Shown here piece by piece: positions 25,023 to 33,335 of a stretch of 64,000 nt of DNA. Source of the DNA: Mycolicibacterium sp. S2-37. Its GTDB lineage: Bacteria; Actinomycetota; Actinomycetes; Mycobacteriales; Mycobacteriaceae. The notes beneath the pieces were generated by a model that was not told the DNA's origin, ran no database searches, and saw nothing but the letters and a program-made list of their open reading frames with translations. The DNA lies in NCBI RefSeq assembly GCF_017352375.1, contig NZ_JAFEVR010000012.1:62001-126000 (forward strand). Direction: 5' to 3'. Position numbers and translations under genes: made by a program. The stretch's first letter is position 1. Every line of letters begins with the position of its first letter.

Positions 25023-26384
25023 TCAGACGCCGACCGCGCGCTCCAGCTCTTTCAGCGAATCCTCGAGGTGCCCCAGCAGCCGCTGCATGTGCGGCACGCT
25101 GCCGCGGGCCGCGACCAGTCCGAAGTCCAGGTTGTCGGCGTTGTTGGCCAACGTGATGTTGACCGCCTGCCCGTCCAGGGCGATCGAGAACGGGTAGTTG
25201 CCGGTGAGCCGGGCGCCGTTCCAGTACAGCGGGTCGCGGTTACCCGGAACGTTCGAGATCACGATGTTGAACGGCGGTGGTGTGGACGAGACGAAACCGG
25301 GAACCGCGCCCAGACCCAGCGGGGCGAGCATCGTCGCCGAGAGCGCCAGCGCCTGAGTCCTGGGCAGCTGCGAGAACACTTTCTTGTTGTTGCGCATCGA
25401 GGTGCTGATCGCATCGAGGCGCTTGGCCGGGTCGACGATGTCGGTGGCGAGGTTGCACAGCAGGATGCCGGTCATGTTGCCGCCGGTGTCGGCCTCCGCC
25501 TCGGTCCGCAGGCTCACCGGGACCATCGCGATCAGCGGGGCGTCGGGCAGCGCGTTCTGCTCGATGAGGTACCCGCGCAGGGCGCCGGCGCACATCGCGA
25601 GCACCGCGTCGTTCACGGTGACGCCGGCCGCCTCCTTGACGTTGCGGATGCGCTCCAGCGGCCACGACTGCGCCGCCACCCGGCGGGCCCCGCCGATCGG
25701 CACGTTGAACATCGTCTTCGGGGCGCCGTAAGGCAGCTGCAGCTGCTGTTCGAGTAGCGCCGCACGCGCCAGCCCCAGCGTCGACGGCGCCAGACCCGCC
25801 ACCGAACCGGCGGTCCGGCCGAGCTTCTGCAGCAGCGAGGTCTCCGGCGGCTTCGGCCGCGGCGTGTACGGCAGGTTCCACGGCACCTTCACCTCGGTGT
25901 CGTCGGGGTCGGTCGACAGCGCGCGCTGGGTGAGCTTCAGAGCGGACACCCCGTCGATGAGGGCGTGATGGAACTTCACGTACACCGCGAACCGCCCGTC
26001 ACTGAGGCCCTCGATCAGATGCGCCTCCCACAGCGGCCGGTGCCGGTCGAGCAGCGTGCCGTGCAGACGCGACGTCAGCTCGAGCAGTTCGCGAACCCGT
26101 CCCGGCGCGGGCAGCGCCGACCGGCGCAGGTGGTATTCGAGATCGACCTGGTTGTCCTCGGCCCAGGTCAGATTGCTGATGCCGCCGAGCAGCGTGCCCG
26201 GATGCCTGCGGAAGGTCGGCTGGAACTCGGTCTGCTCGACCATCCGCTGATGCACGTCCCGGAGGAACTCCGAACCCGAGACGCCTTCGGGTGGTTCGAA
26301 CAACTGCAGACCGCCGACGTGCATCGGGTGCTCGCGGGATTCGACGAGGAGGAACATCGAATCGGTCGGCGAGATCAGTTGCAT
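25023..26384 (-). CDS. wax ester synthase/diacylglycerol acyltransferase (WS/DGAT, Tgs type)
   Basis: A 453-residue WS/DGAT with the catalytic HHALIDG motif (HHxxxDG) at residues 139-145, the NDAVLAMCAG region and the C-terminal SNVPGNRDPLYWNG motif. These enzymes esterify diacylglycerol or fatty alcohols with acyl-CoA to make storage lipids in mycobacteria. The frame is open to 26525, but MQLISPTDSMFL at 26384 is the family N-terminus and GAAGGG lies seven bases upstream. It is divergent from the epimerase gene. Confidence 0.92.
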   Translation of the reverse strand: MQLISPTDSMFLLVESREHPMHVGGLQLFEPPEGVSGSEFLRDVHQRMVEQTEFQPTFRRHPGTLLGGISNLTWAEDNQVDLEYHLRRSALPAPGRVRELLELTSRLHGTLLDRHRPLWEAHLIEGLSDGRFAVYVKFHHALIDGVSALKLTQRALSTDPDDTEVKVPWNLPYTPRPKPPETSLLQKLGRTAGSVAGLAPSTLGLARAALLEQQLQLPYGAPKTMFNVPIGGARRVAAQSWPLERIRNVKEAAGVTVNDAVLAMCAGALRGYLIEQNALPDAPLIAMVPVSLRTEAEADTGGNMTGILLCNLATDIVDPAKRLDAISTSMRNNKKVFSQLPRTQALALSATMLAPLGLGAVPGFVSSTPPPFNIVISNVPGNRDPLYWNGARLTGNYPFSIALDGQAVNITLANNADNLDFGLVAARGSVPHMQRLLGHLEDSLKELERAVGV

Positions 26385-26478
26385 CGCGAGGCCCTTCGGG
26401 TCGTGGAGTTCCTTTGTATTACCCGATCGGCCCGGTATCAACGTTTTGGCCGGATGCACTCCGGGAACGCCCGCACAC

Positions 26479-27462
26479 ATGTCGCTGCGCATCGCTGTCA
26501 CGGGTCCGACCGGAAACATCGGCATCTCGGCGGTCGAAGCGCTGGAGGATCACCCCGAGGTCGAACAGATCACCGGGATGGCGCGGCGCCCCTTCGATCC
26601 ACAGGCACGAGGCTGGACGAAGACCCGCTATCTGCAGGGCGACATCCTGGACCGGGCGGCCGTCGACGCACTCGTCGCCGACGCCGATGTCGTGGTGCAC
26701 CTGGCGTTCATCATCCTGGGTTCCCGCGAGGAGAGCGCGCGCGTCAATCTGGCCGGCACCCGCAACGTTTTCGAGGCGACGGTGGCCGCTGCCCGACCCC
26801 GGCGGCTGGTCTACACCTCGTCGGTCGCCGCGTACGGCTACCACTCGGACAATCCGGTGCCGATCACCGAGGACGTGCCGACCCGCGGATCGGCCGAGCA
26901 CTACTACTCCGAGCAGAAGGCCGCCTGCGAAGCCGCCCTCGCCGACATCACCGCCGGATCCGACCTCGAGGTGTACGTCCTGAGACCGTGCATCGTCGCC
27001 GGCCCCAAGGCGCCGGCGCTGGCCGACGCGATGCCATGGAACCAGTTGCCGGGGCCGGTCAGGCGGATCACCCAGGCGCTCCCGCTGCTCAAACCGCCGT
27101 TCCCTGATCCGGGCACCCCGCTGCAGCTGGTGCACCACGACGACGTCGCGTCGGCGATAGCGCTGGCGGCCACCACGACCGCGCCGGCCGGGGCCTACAA
27201 CATCGCCGGCGACGGCGTGCTGTCGATGTCCCAGGTCGGTGAAGCACTGGGCGCCCGGCCACTGCGGGTGCCGCACGCCGCGGCCGTGGCCACCTCGGAG
27301 GTGATCTCCCGGCTGCCCTTCGTGCCGTCGGCACTCGAATGGCTGCACGCGGGCCGGACGTCGGTGGTGATGGACACCGGCAAGGCCAGAAGAGAGCTCG
27401 GTTGGACGCCGAAATTCTCTGCCGCCGAGACGCTTTCCACTCTCGCCAGCACGATTCGCTGA
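26479..27462 (+). CDS. NAD-dependent epimerase/dehydratase (extended SDR)
   Basis: A 327-residue extended SDR starting MSLRIAVTGPTGNIG, with the GxxGxxG nucleotide motif at 8-14, a YTSSVAAYGY segment and a YYSEQK catalytic pair (YxxxK). Substrates of this group are nucleotide sugars or aldehydes. The 11 codons upstream of ATG 26479 are not conserved-looking. It is divergent from WS/DGAT (94 bp between starts). Confidence 0.85.
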   Translation: MSLRIAVTGPTGNIGISAVEALEDHPEVEQITGMARRPFDPQARGWTKTRYLQGDILDRAAVDALVADADVVVHLAFIILGSREESARVNLAGTRNVFEATVAAARPRRLVYTSSVAAYGYHSDNPVPITEDVPTRGSAEHYYSEQKAACEAALADITAGSDLEVYVLRPCIVAGPKAPALADAMPWNQLPGPVRRITQALPLLKPPFPDPGTPLQLVHHDDVASAIALAATTTAPAGAYNIAGDGVLSMSQVGEALGARPLRVPHAAAVATSEVISRLPFVPSALEWLHAGRTSVVMDTGKARRELGWTPKFSAAETLSTLASTIR

Positions 27463-27466
27463 GCCG

Positions 27467-27634
27467 CTACTGCGTCTGGTCTCCGGTGTCGGCAGGCCCG
27501 CTCGGGGTTGCGCCGCCCTCGCTGGACCAGTCGGTGCGGTCGCCGGCGCCCTCACCCGGATCGCTCTGCACGTCGTCCCTGGCGTTCTCCGGACCCTTGT
27601 CGGATTCGGCCGTCTTCGGTGCGTCTCCAGTCAC
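27467..27634 (-). CDS. small acidic hypothetical protein (55 aa)
   Basis: An unbroken minus-strand frame from GTG 27634 to TAG 27469-27467. The product is hydrophilic and acidic (VTGDAPKTAESDKGPENARD at the start, TPSGPADTGDQTQ at the end) with no membrane segment and a strong disorder composition. It fills the gap between the epimerase stop and the UBP zinc-finger gene. There is no Shine-Dalgarno; TATTGA seven bases before the GTG could be a leaderless -10. The frame matches GC-rich codon use. I do not recognise the family. Confidence 0.5.
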   Translation of the reverse strand: MTGDAPKTAESDKGPENARDDVQSDPGEGAGDRTDWSSEGGATPSGPADTGDQTQ

Positions 27635-27680
27635 GCAGGAGTCAATACCCTGGCCGGGGCCATCGGAAACGGCGGAGGGC

Positions 27681-28034
27681 TCAGTCGGTCCGCCGGCGCA
27701 ACTGCTGCGCCCAGTCGCGGGGCACCCGATCGCGCGGGCCCGGTGCGGGCTGGTCGGGCGGATGGCTCTGCGGCGCGGCCAGTTCCGGCCCGTCGTAATA
27801 GCTGTCGGTGTCGTAGTTCCAGAACCAGTCCTCGCCGGGTTCGAACGACCGGATCACCGGATGTCCCGTCCCGCGCCAGTGCGCGGACGCGTGGCGGGAC
27901 GGCGAATCATCGCAGCACCCGATGTGCCCACACGCCGCGCAGCGACGCAGGTGCACCCACCAGCCGTCGACGGCGTCGCATTCCACGCATCCGGTGCCGC
28001 TCGGCAGAAGGGACGGGTCGATCACCTCGCTCAT
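27681..28034 (-). CDS. UBP-type zinc finger protein
   Basis: A 117-residue protein with a ubiquitin-protease-type zinc finger. Cys pairs occur in CVEC and CAAC, followed by CGHIGCCDD and the His series RHASAHWRGTGHPV, which is the classic UBP finger order. The C-terminal 40 residues are Pro-rich. In bacteria without ubiquitin this fold has unknown partners. It is divergent from the first SRPBCC gene, 51 bp apart. Confidence 0.88.
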   Translation of the reverse strand: MSEVIDPSLLPSGTGCVECDAVDGWWVHLRRCAACGHIGCCDDSPSRHASAHWRGTGHPVIRSFEPGEDWFWNYDTDSYYDGPELAAPQSHPPDQPAPGPRDRVPRDWAQQLRRRTD

Positions 28035-28085
28035 AGTCAGGTGAGCCTAGTCGTGCGAGCACTCGTGGCGCGTATCGTCTGCGCT

Positions 28086-28535
28086 GTGGCGATCCGGCAG
28101 TCCCGCGAGGTCGTGATCGAGGCGCAGGCCCACGAGATCCTCGATGTGATGCTGGATCTCGAGTCGCTGCCGCAGTGGTCGCCCGCCCACCTGACCTCAG
28201 AGATCCTCGAGCGCGACGAGCTCGGACGCCCGCTACGCAGCAGGGCGAGCGTCAAGACACCCGTCGGCGTCAACGACGACGCCGTCATCGCGCTGTCCTA
28301 CCACCCCGACGGCTACAGCTGGACGCTGGTCAGCTCCACCTACCAGCGCTCCCAGGACGCGCGATACACGTTGATCCCCGAGGGGGACTCGACCCGCGTG
28401 CGATTCGAGGTGACCGTCGATCCCATGATGCCGATGCCCGGCTTCCTCCTGCGGCGTGCCGTCAAGGGTGTGCTCGACACCGCGACGGACGGTCTGCGTA
28501 CGCGGGTCCTCGAGGTGGTCGGCAAAGCCAACTGA
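28086..28535 (+). CDS. SRPBCC-family protein, paralogue 1
   Basis: A 149-residue START/polyketide-cyclase-like (SRPBCC) protein with the common pattern VVIEAQAHEILDVMLDLESLP at the N-terminus, HPDGYSWTLVS in the middle and the GFLLRRAVKGVLDTATDGL helix at the end. GTG 28086 fits the other paralogues. It is the first of four tandem copies, comparable to Rv0854/Rv0856/Rv0857. The fold binds hydrophobic ligands in a cavity; no catalytic residue can be assigned. Confidence 0.85.
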   Translation: MAIRQSREVVIEAQAHEILDVMLDLESLPQWSPAHLTSEILERDELGRPLRSRASVKTPVGVNDDAVIALSYHPDGYSWTLVSSTYQRSQDARYTLIPEGDSTRVRFEVTVDPMMPMPGFLLRRAVKGVLDTATDGLRTRVLEVVGKAN

Positions 28536-28564
28536 TCTGCGCATCCGGTCGCTATGGTCCTCCC

Positions 28565-29011
28565 ATGGCAACCAGCGACCAGCGTGACGTGGTCATCGAA
28601 GCGACACCCGACGAAATCCTCGACGTCATCGCCGATGTGGAGTCCACACCGAGTTGGTCGTCGCAGTACCAGAGCGCCCAGATCCTGGACACCTACGACG
28701 ACGGCAGGCCGCGCCAGGTGAAGATGAAGGTCAAATCCGCCGGCATCACCGACGAGCAGGTCATCGAGTACACCTGGTCCGACACCAAGGTCAGCTGGAC
28801 ACTCGTCAGCGCCGGTCAGCTCAAGGCGCAGGACGCCTCCTACACACTGACGTCCGAGGGTGACTCGACGAGGGTCCGGTTCGACATCACGGTGGACCTT
28901 TCGGTGCCGCTGCCCGGATTCGTGCTCAAGCGCGCCATGAAGGGTGCGCTCGAGACGGCCACCGACGGATTGCGTAAACAGGTTTTGAAGGTCAAGAAGG
29001 GTGGCAAATAG
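28565..29011 (+). CDS. SRPBCC-family protein, paralogue 2
   Basis: A 148-residue protein (MATSDQRDVVIEATPDEI start) of the same family, with SWTLVSAGQLKAQDASYTL and the closing helix GFVLKRAMKGALETATDGL. It lies 29 bases after copy 1 and five bases before copy 3. Confidence 0.87.
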   Translation: MATSDQRDVVIEATPDEILDVIADVESTPSWSSQYQSAQILDTYDDGRPRQVKMKVKSAGITDEQVIEYTWSDTKVSWTLVSAGQLKAQDASYTLTSEGDSTRVRFDITVDLSVPLPGFVLKRAMKGALETATDGLRKQVLKVKKGGK

Positions 29012-29016
29012 CCCGT

Positions 29017-29457
29017 ATGGCCATCACCGAGTCCCGCGAAACCGTCATCGAAGCCACCCCCGAGGAGATCCTCGAGGTGCTGTACGACCTCGAATCGTTG
29101 GTCGAGTGGTCCTCGGCGCACCAGAAGGTCGAGGTTCTCGAACGCGACGACCAGGGCCGACCGAAGCGGTCGAGACAGGTCGTGAAGATCGTCGGCGTGA
29201 GCGACGAGCAGCTGCTCGACTACACCGTCGAGGACGATGGGGTGAGCTGGACCCTGGTGAGCTCGAAACAGCAACGGGCACAAGACGGCCGGTACACGTT
29301 GACCCCCGAGGGCGACAAGACCAGGGTGCGCTTCGACCTGACCGTCGACCCAACGGTGCCGCTGCCGGGCTTCCTGGTGAAGAAGGGTGCCAAAGGTCTG
29401 ATGGAGACCGCCACCGACGGCCTGCGCAAGCGGGTGCTCAAGGTCAAGGGTCGCTGA
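29017..29457 (+). CDS. SRPBCC-family protein, paralogue 3
   Basis: A 146-residue protein (MAITESRETVIEATPEEI start), closest in pattern to copies 1 and 2 (SWTLVSSKQQRAQDGRYTL, then GFLVKKGAKGLMETATDGL). The five-base gap to copy 2 suggests a single transcript. Confidence 0.87.
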   Translation: MAITESRETVIEATPEEILEVLYDLESLVEWSSAHQKVEVLERDDQGRPKRSRQVVKIVGVSDEQLLDYTVEDDGVSWTLVSSKQQRAQDGRYTLTPEGDKTRVRFDLTVDPTVPLPGFLVKKGAKGLMETATDGLRKRVLKVKGR

Positions 29458-29506
29458 GCAACGCCGATCGCCGGACTCCCGCGGGCATCAGGGCTACCGT
29501 CGGACC

Positions 29507-29950
29507 ATGGCAGTCCGCGCGACGCGCGAGGTGGTGTTCGACGCCCCGCCCGAGGCGATTCTCGACGTCCTCGCCGACATCGAGGCGATGCCGTCGTGGT
29601 CAGCGCTGTACCGCAAGACCACCGTGCTCGACCGCTACCCCGACGGCCGGCCGCGCCGGGTGCAGGCCACGCTGCGGTTGATGGGGATCACCGACACCGA
29701 GATCCTCGAATACCACTGGGGGCGGCACTGGGTGGTGTGGGACGCCGAGGAGACGTTTCAGCAGCGTGGACAGCACGTCGAGTACAACCTGACCCCCGAG
29801 GGTGACCGGACCCGGGTGCGGTTCGACGTGGTCGTCGACCCGTTCGCGCCGGTACCCGGGTTCCTGGTCAAACGCGCCAAGAAGATCGTGCTGCACTCGG
29901 CCACCGAGCGCCTGCGCGAGCGGGTGATGAGTTCGGCTCGCGCTGAGTAG
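29507..29950 (+). CDS. SRPBCC-family protein, paralogue 4
   Basis: A 147-residue protein (MAVRATREVVFDAPPEAI start), the most divergent of the four. It has YHWGRHWVVWDAEETFQQRG in the middle and GFLVKRAKKIVLHSATERL at the end. It lies 49 bases after copy 3 and just before the luciferase-like gene. Confidence 0.87.
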   Translation: MAVRATREVVFDAPPEAILDVLADIEAMPSWSALYRKTTVLDRYPDGRPRRVQATLRLMGITDTEILEYHWGRHWVVWDAEETFQQRGQHVEYNLTPEGDRTRVRFDVVVDPFAPVPGFLVKRAKKIVLHSATERLRERVMSSARAE

Positions 29951-29989
29951 AACGGAACAGGGTCCGCCGGGTCCGTGTTGTCAGGCGGT

Positions 29990-30907
29990 ATGCCCACCGG
30001 AATCGTCATCCATCCCACCCCGGACGCGACCAACGCCGTCGACGACGTCATCGCACAGGCCAACGCCGCCCGCACGCTGGGGATCCGGCAGATCTGGCTG
30101 GCCCAGCGGGTGGACTTCGACGCGATCGCGCTCGCCGGTCTGGTCGGCGCGGCGGTGCCCGGACTCGGCGTCGGGACCTCCGTCGTACCGATCAATCCCC
30201 GTCACCCGCTGCTCGTCGCCTCCGCCGCTCAGACCGCTCAGGCGGCCGCTCACGGGCGGTTCAGCCTCGGCCTGGGCCTGGGATCGCACGAACCCGAGCG
30301 GCAGGCCTTTGGCACGACCTGGACGAACCCGGTCGGCCGGCTGCGTGAACATCTGACTGTGCTGCGCTCGGTGTTCGACACCGGCGGCGTCGACTTCCAC
30401 GGCGAGTTCATCGGCGCCGCCCCGCAGTGGCCTGCCGGGGTGCCGGGCGGCACTCCCATCCCGATCTACGTCGCCGCGATGGGCGAGAAGTCGCTGGGCG
30501 TGACCGGGGAACTCGCCGACGGCACGCTGCCGTATCTGGCCGGACCGCGCACGATTTCGGACTTCATCGAACCGGCGATCTCCCGCGCGGCCGCCGCCGC
30601 GGGGCGTCCGGCGCCGAGGATCATCGCGGTGGTGCCGGTGCTGGTCACCGACGACCGCGACGCGGTGTACGCGCAGGTGGCCGCCGAACTCCGCTTCTAC
30701 GAGACCATCCCGTCCTACCAGCGGGTGATCGCACGCGAGAACGTCGCCAGCGCAGCCGAACTCGCCGCGGTCGGCACTGCGGACGCGGTGCTGGCACAGC
30801 TGCGCCGCTACACCGATGCCGGCGCGACCGACGTCGTGCTCGCCCCGGTCGGGCCGGTCGATTCGGGCGCGCTGGCCCGGCTGCGGGAGGTCGCCGCGGC
30901 GTTCTAG
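29990..30907 (+). CDS. luciferase-like monooxygenase / F420-dependent oxidoreductase
   Basis: A 305-residue LLM-class TIM-barrel protein starting MPTGIVIHPTPDATNAVDD. GLGVGTSVVPINPRHPLLVA and RFSLGLGLGSHEPE are typical LLM motifs. In mycobacteria most such proteins use F420, though FMN cannot be excluded. GTG 29975 and TTG 29978 are in-frame alternative starts. The gene directly follows the SRPBCC cluster and converges with lacI. The substrate is unknown. Confidence 0.82.
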   Translation: MPTGIVIHPTPDATNAVDDVIAQANAARTLGIRQIWLAQRVDFDAIALAGLVGAAVPGLGVGTSVVPINPRHPLLVASAAQTAQAAAHGRFSLGLGLGSHEPERQAFGTTWTNPVGRLREHLTVLRSVFDTGGVDFHGEFIGAAPQWPAGVPGGTPIPIYVAAMGEKSLGVTGELADGTLPYLAGPRTISDFIEPAISRAAAAAGRPAPRIIAVVPVLVTDDRDAVYAQVAAELRFYETIPSYQRVIARENVASAAELAAVGTADAVLAQLRRYTDAGATDVVLAPVGPVDSGALARLREVAAAF

Positions 30908-31010
30908 GCGTCGCGAGCGCCACCGCCGGGTGCCACGAACGCACCCGGTGTCACGGTCGCGGCGCGGGACGTCAGTTACACGATCGTGGCACGCGCCGCA
31001 TGTTCACAGC

Positions 31011-31024
31011 TGCAATCGGTTGCA
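31011..31024. promoter_or_regulatory. LacI-type operator 1 (TGCAATCGGTTGCA)
   Basis: Matches the consensus TGCAATCGATTGCA at 13 of 14 positions. It lies between two convergent stops (30907 and 31063), not at an obvious promoter, about 1.1 kb from the operator at the lacI promoter. A role in DNA looping or an unannotated transcript is possible. Confidence 0.7.
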
Positions 31025-31062
31025 AACCGGTCACCGGCCGTGCTGCCGTCATCCGGATGTGG

Positions 31063-32094
31063 TCAGCGGTGGCGTGGGGTCGGAACCGGGCCGGTCGACG
31101 ACCGGACAGTCAGCGTCAACGGAAGCAACAGCGAACGCGGGTGCCGGGCCGGATCGTTGAGAACCTCGAGGAGCAGTCGGGCGGCCTCGGCCCCGATGTC
31201 GTAGTGCGGGATGCGCACGGTCGTCATGGGCGGTGACACCTTGTCCATGAACGGCATGTCGTTGAACCCGACCACGCTGATGTCGTCCGGGCAGCGCAGG
31301 CCCCGTTCGGCAAGCGCGTCGTAGACACCCAGAGCGAGCAGGTCGTTGCCCGCGAGGACCGCGGTGAACTCCGGACCCGAGTCCAGGAGCGTCTGCATGG
31401 CCTTCGCGCCCGCCTGTTCGCTCCATGCCTCGCAGATCACCGTCCGCTCCTTTTCGGCGGAGAGGCCAAGATCTTCGAGGCTGGAGATGAATGCGCGGCG
31501 CCGGTTCACGCCGGTCGACAGATCTTGCGGACCTGCGAGGTGCACGATCTTGGTGTGTCCCAGTTCGACGAGGTGCTGCATCGCCATGGTGACGCCCGCC
31601 GCGTCGTCGGACGTGACCGAGGGAATGTCAGGGCTGGCACTGCGGCGGTTGACCAGCACCATCGGCGTGGATGCTTCCGCGAGCTCGTCGAGGAGCGGGT
31701 GTTTGAGATGGGCGGTCGCGAACACGAAGCCCTCGACGTTGCGGCGCCGGAACGACTGGACCGCCGCCTTCTCCACGTCCGGGCGGTTGTCGGTGTTGAC
31801 GATCCAGGCGCTGTAACCGACGGAGCGCAGCACGTCCTCGACCCCGCGCACGATCGGCGGGAAGAGCGGGTTGGTCAGATCCGGGATCACCAGCCCGATG
31901 CTGGCCGAGCGAGATGTCTTGAGGCTGCGGGCAATCGGGTTCGGCGAATAGCCGATGTCGGCGGCGATCTTCTTGATCCGAGCAGCGGTCACGGCGTTCA
32001 CCAGACCTTCGGTTTGCTCGTTCAGGGCGCGCGATGCGGTGGCCGGATGTACGCCCGCCATCACCGCAACCTCCCGCAGCGTGGCCTTCTGCAC
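31063..32094 (-). CDS. LacI-family transcriptional repressor of the catabolic regulon
   Basis: A 343-residue LacI/GalR protein. The HTH (TLREVAVMAGVHPATASRAL, 5-24) and hinge helix (NPIARSLKT, 52-60) precede a periplasmic-binding-like ligand domain (SIGLVIPDLTNPLF to the end). GTG 32094 is chosen because GGAGGGG lies upstream at good spacing; longer starts (32136, 32307) would translate the operator at 32113. Nine near-identical palindromes in the following 18 kb sit at promoters of transport and catabolic genes, so this is probably their repressor and represses itself. The inducer is unknown. Confidence 0.88.
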   Translation of the reverse strand: MQKATLREVAVMAGVHPATASRALNEQTEGLVNAVTAARIKKIAADIGYSPNPIARSLKTSRSASIGLVIPDLTNPLFPPIVRGVEDVLRSVGYSAWIVNTDNRPDVEKAAVQSFRRRNVEGFVFATAHLKHPLLDELAEASTPMVLVNRRSASPDIPSVTSDDAAGVTMAMQHLVELGHTKIVHLAGPQDLSTGVNRRRAFISSLEDLGLSAEKERTVICEAWSEQAGAKAMQTLLDSGPEFTAVLAGNDLLALGVYDALAERGLRCPDDISVVGFNDMPFMDKVSPPMTTVRIPHYDIGAEAARLLLEVLNDPARHPRSLLLPLTLTVRSSTGPVPTPRHR

Positions 32095-32112
32095 TGATCT
32101 GATCCCCTCCGC

Positions 32113-32126
32113 TGCAATCGGATGCA
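32113..32126. promoter_or_regulatory. LacI-type operator 2 (TGCAATCGGATGCA), lacI promoter
   Basis: 12 of 14 consensus positions. It lies 19-32 bases upstream of the lacI GTG, as expected for autoregulation. Confidence 0.75.
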
Positions 32127-32375
32127 GCCCTTCCATGATGGAGTCCGCACGAGCTGGGTGCAAATGTGACCAGCTGTTCGCCGGCTGTTGTCCGGAGGCG
32201 CTCGATGGCGGGCCGTTGCTTCCCCACGCATCGCCGTCTCTGCGCTCGAGTAGCGGTGACGTCCGCGCTGGGGCCCGCGTGCCTCGGCGTCCGTGGCGGA
32301 TGGACATGGACGCCGGGTCGACGAGTCGGCGCCCGGCGGTTCACCTGGCGGTCAATGTTTCTTCGGCGACGCCAT

Positions 32376-32409
32376 TGACATGATCCACGTCACACCGCAG
32401 GATTAGCAA
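32376..32409 (+). promoter_or_regulatory. promoter of the Tau/Ssu-type ABC operon
   Basis: A perfect TTGACA (32376-32381) is followed at 18-22 bases by an AT-rich GATTAGCAA stretch that overlaps operator 3. Bound repressor would cover the -10. The rest of the 332-bp gap from the lacI start to the ABC gene shows nothing else recognisable. Confidence 0.55.
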
Positions 32410-32418
32410 TCGATTGCA
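32405..32418. promoter_or_regulatory. LacI-type operator 3 (AGCAATCGATTGCA), ABC operon
   Basis: 13 of 14 consensus positions, with a perfect 12-bp core GCAATCGATTGC. It ends eight bases before the ABC ATPase ATG. Confidence 0.85.
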
Positions 32419-32426
32419 GTACACCG

Positions 32427-33335
32427 ATGTCCTGGAACAGAGGTTGGGCACAGCACATGAGGCAGGCAATTCAACCGGCCACCCGGGATCCGCGGCCGCA
32501 TACCGGCGACAACAAGGACACCGAGGACACCCGGGAACCGCTGATCGAGATTCGTGGCGTCTCAGCCGGATACGAGAACAAGCGGGCGAAGACCCGGCTC
32601 ATCGCCCTCAGAGACGTGGAGCTCGACATCTACCGCGGCGAGTTCCTCGCCATTGTCGGGCCGTCCGGTTGCGGCAAGACCACCCTGATCAACATGATCG
32701 CCGGTTTCATGATGCCGCTGGAAGGGACGATCCGTATCGGCGGGAAGATCGTCGACGGACCCGGACCCGACCGGACCATGGTGTTCCAGGATTATGCGGT
32801 GCTGCCATGGCGCACGGTCTACAACAACGTCAGGTTCGCCCTGGAGAACCGGCACCCGCGCCCCTCGAAGGCCATGATGGCCGAACGCATCGGTCATGCC
32901 CTCGAACTGGTCAGTCTCACCGGCTTCGAGAAGTCCTACCCGTACGAGCTCTCCGGCGGTATGCGCCAAAGAGTGGGCATTGCACGGGCTTTGGTGTCAG
33001 ACCCGACGATCCTGTTGATGGACGAACCGTTCGGTGCGGTCGACGCCATGACGCGCGAGGCCATGCAGGCGGAGTTCGAGAAGATCATCGCCGAGACCGG
33101 CCAGACCGTCGTGTTCATCACCCACTCCATCGACGAGGCGCTGACGCTCGCGGACCGCGTGGTGATGGTGTCCAACCGCCCGGGCCGGGTGAAGGAGATC
33201 ATCGACGTCGACCTGCCCCGATCCCGCTTCGACGAGGGGGTCAAGCGCAGTGAACGGTTCGGTGAGCTGCGCGAGTACATCTGGAGCGAGCTCCAGGCCG
33301 AAGCACTCGGGGCGAAGACCGGAGGGGATCGATGA
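32427..33335 (+). CDS. ABC transporter ATPase, nitrate/sulfonate/taurine type
   Basis: A 302-residue ATPase of the TauB/SsuB/NrtD type: Walker A GPSGCGKTT, Q-loop TMVFQDYAVLPWRTVYNNV, signature LSGGMRQR, Walker B ILLMDEPFGAVDAMTR and the switch His in FITHSIDEAL. The first 35 residues are not conserved and an alternative start is ATG 32457 (MRQAIQP). It is the first gene of an importer operon controlled by operator 3. Its partner permease overlaps its stop (ATGA). Confidence 0.9.
   Translation: MSWNRGWAQHMRQAIQPATRDPRPHTGDNKDTEDTREPLIEIRGVSAGYENKRAKTRLIALRDVELDIYRGEFLAIVGPSGCGKTTLINMIAGFMMPLEGTIRIGGKIVDGPGPDRTMVFQDYAVLPWRTVYNNVRFALENRHPRPSKAMMAERIGHALELVSLTGFEKSYPYELSGGMRQRVGIARALVSDPTILLMDEPFGAVDAMTREAMQAEFEKIIAETGQTVVFITHSIDEALTLADRVVMVSNRPGRVKEIIDVDLPRSRFDEGVKRSERFGELREYIWSELQAEALGAKTGGDR

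Noticed and set aside
32095..32307. Longer LacI start at 32307 or 32136
   Set aside because: The extension would translate operator 2 and has no conserved features; GTG 32094 has a good ribosome site and the HTH right after it.
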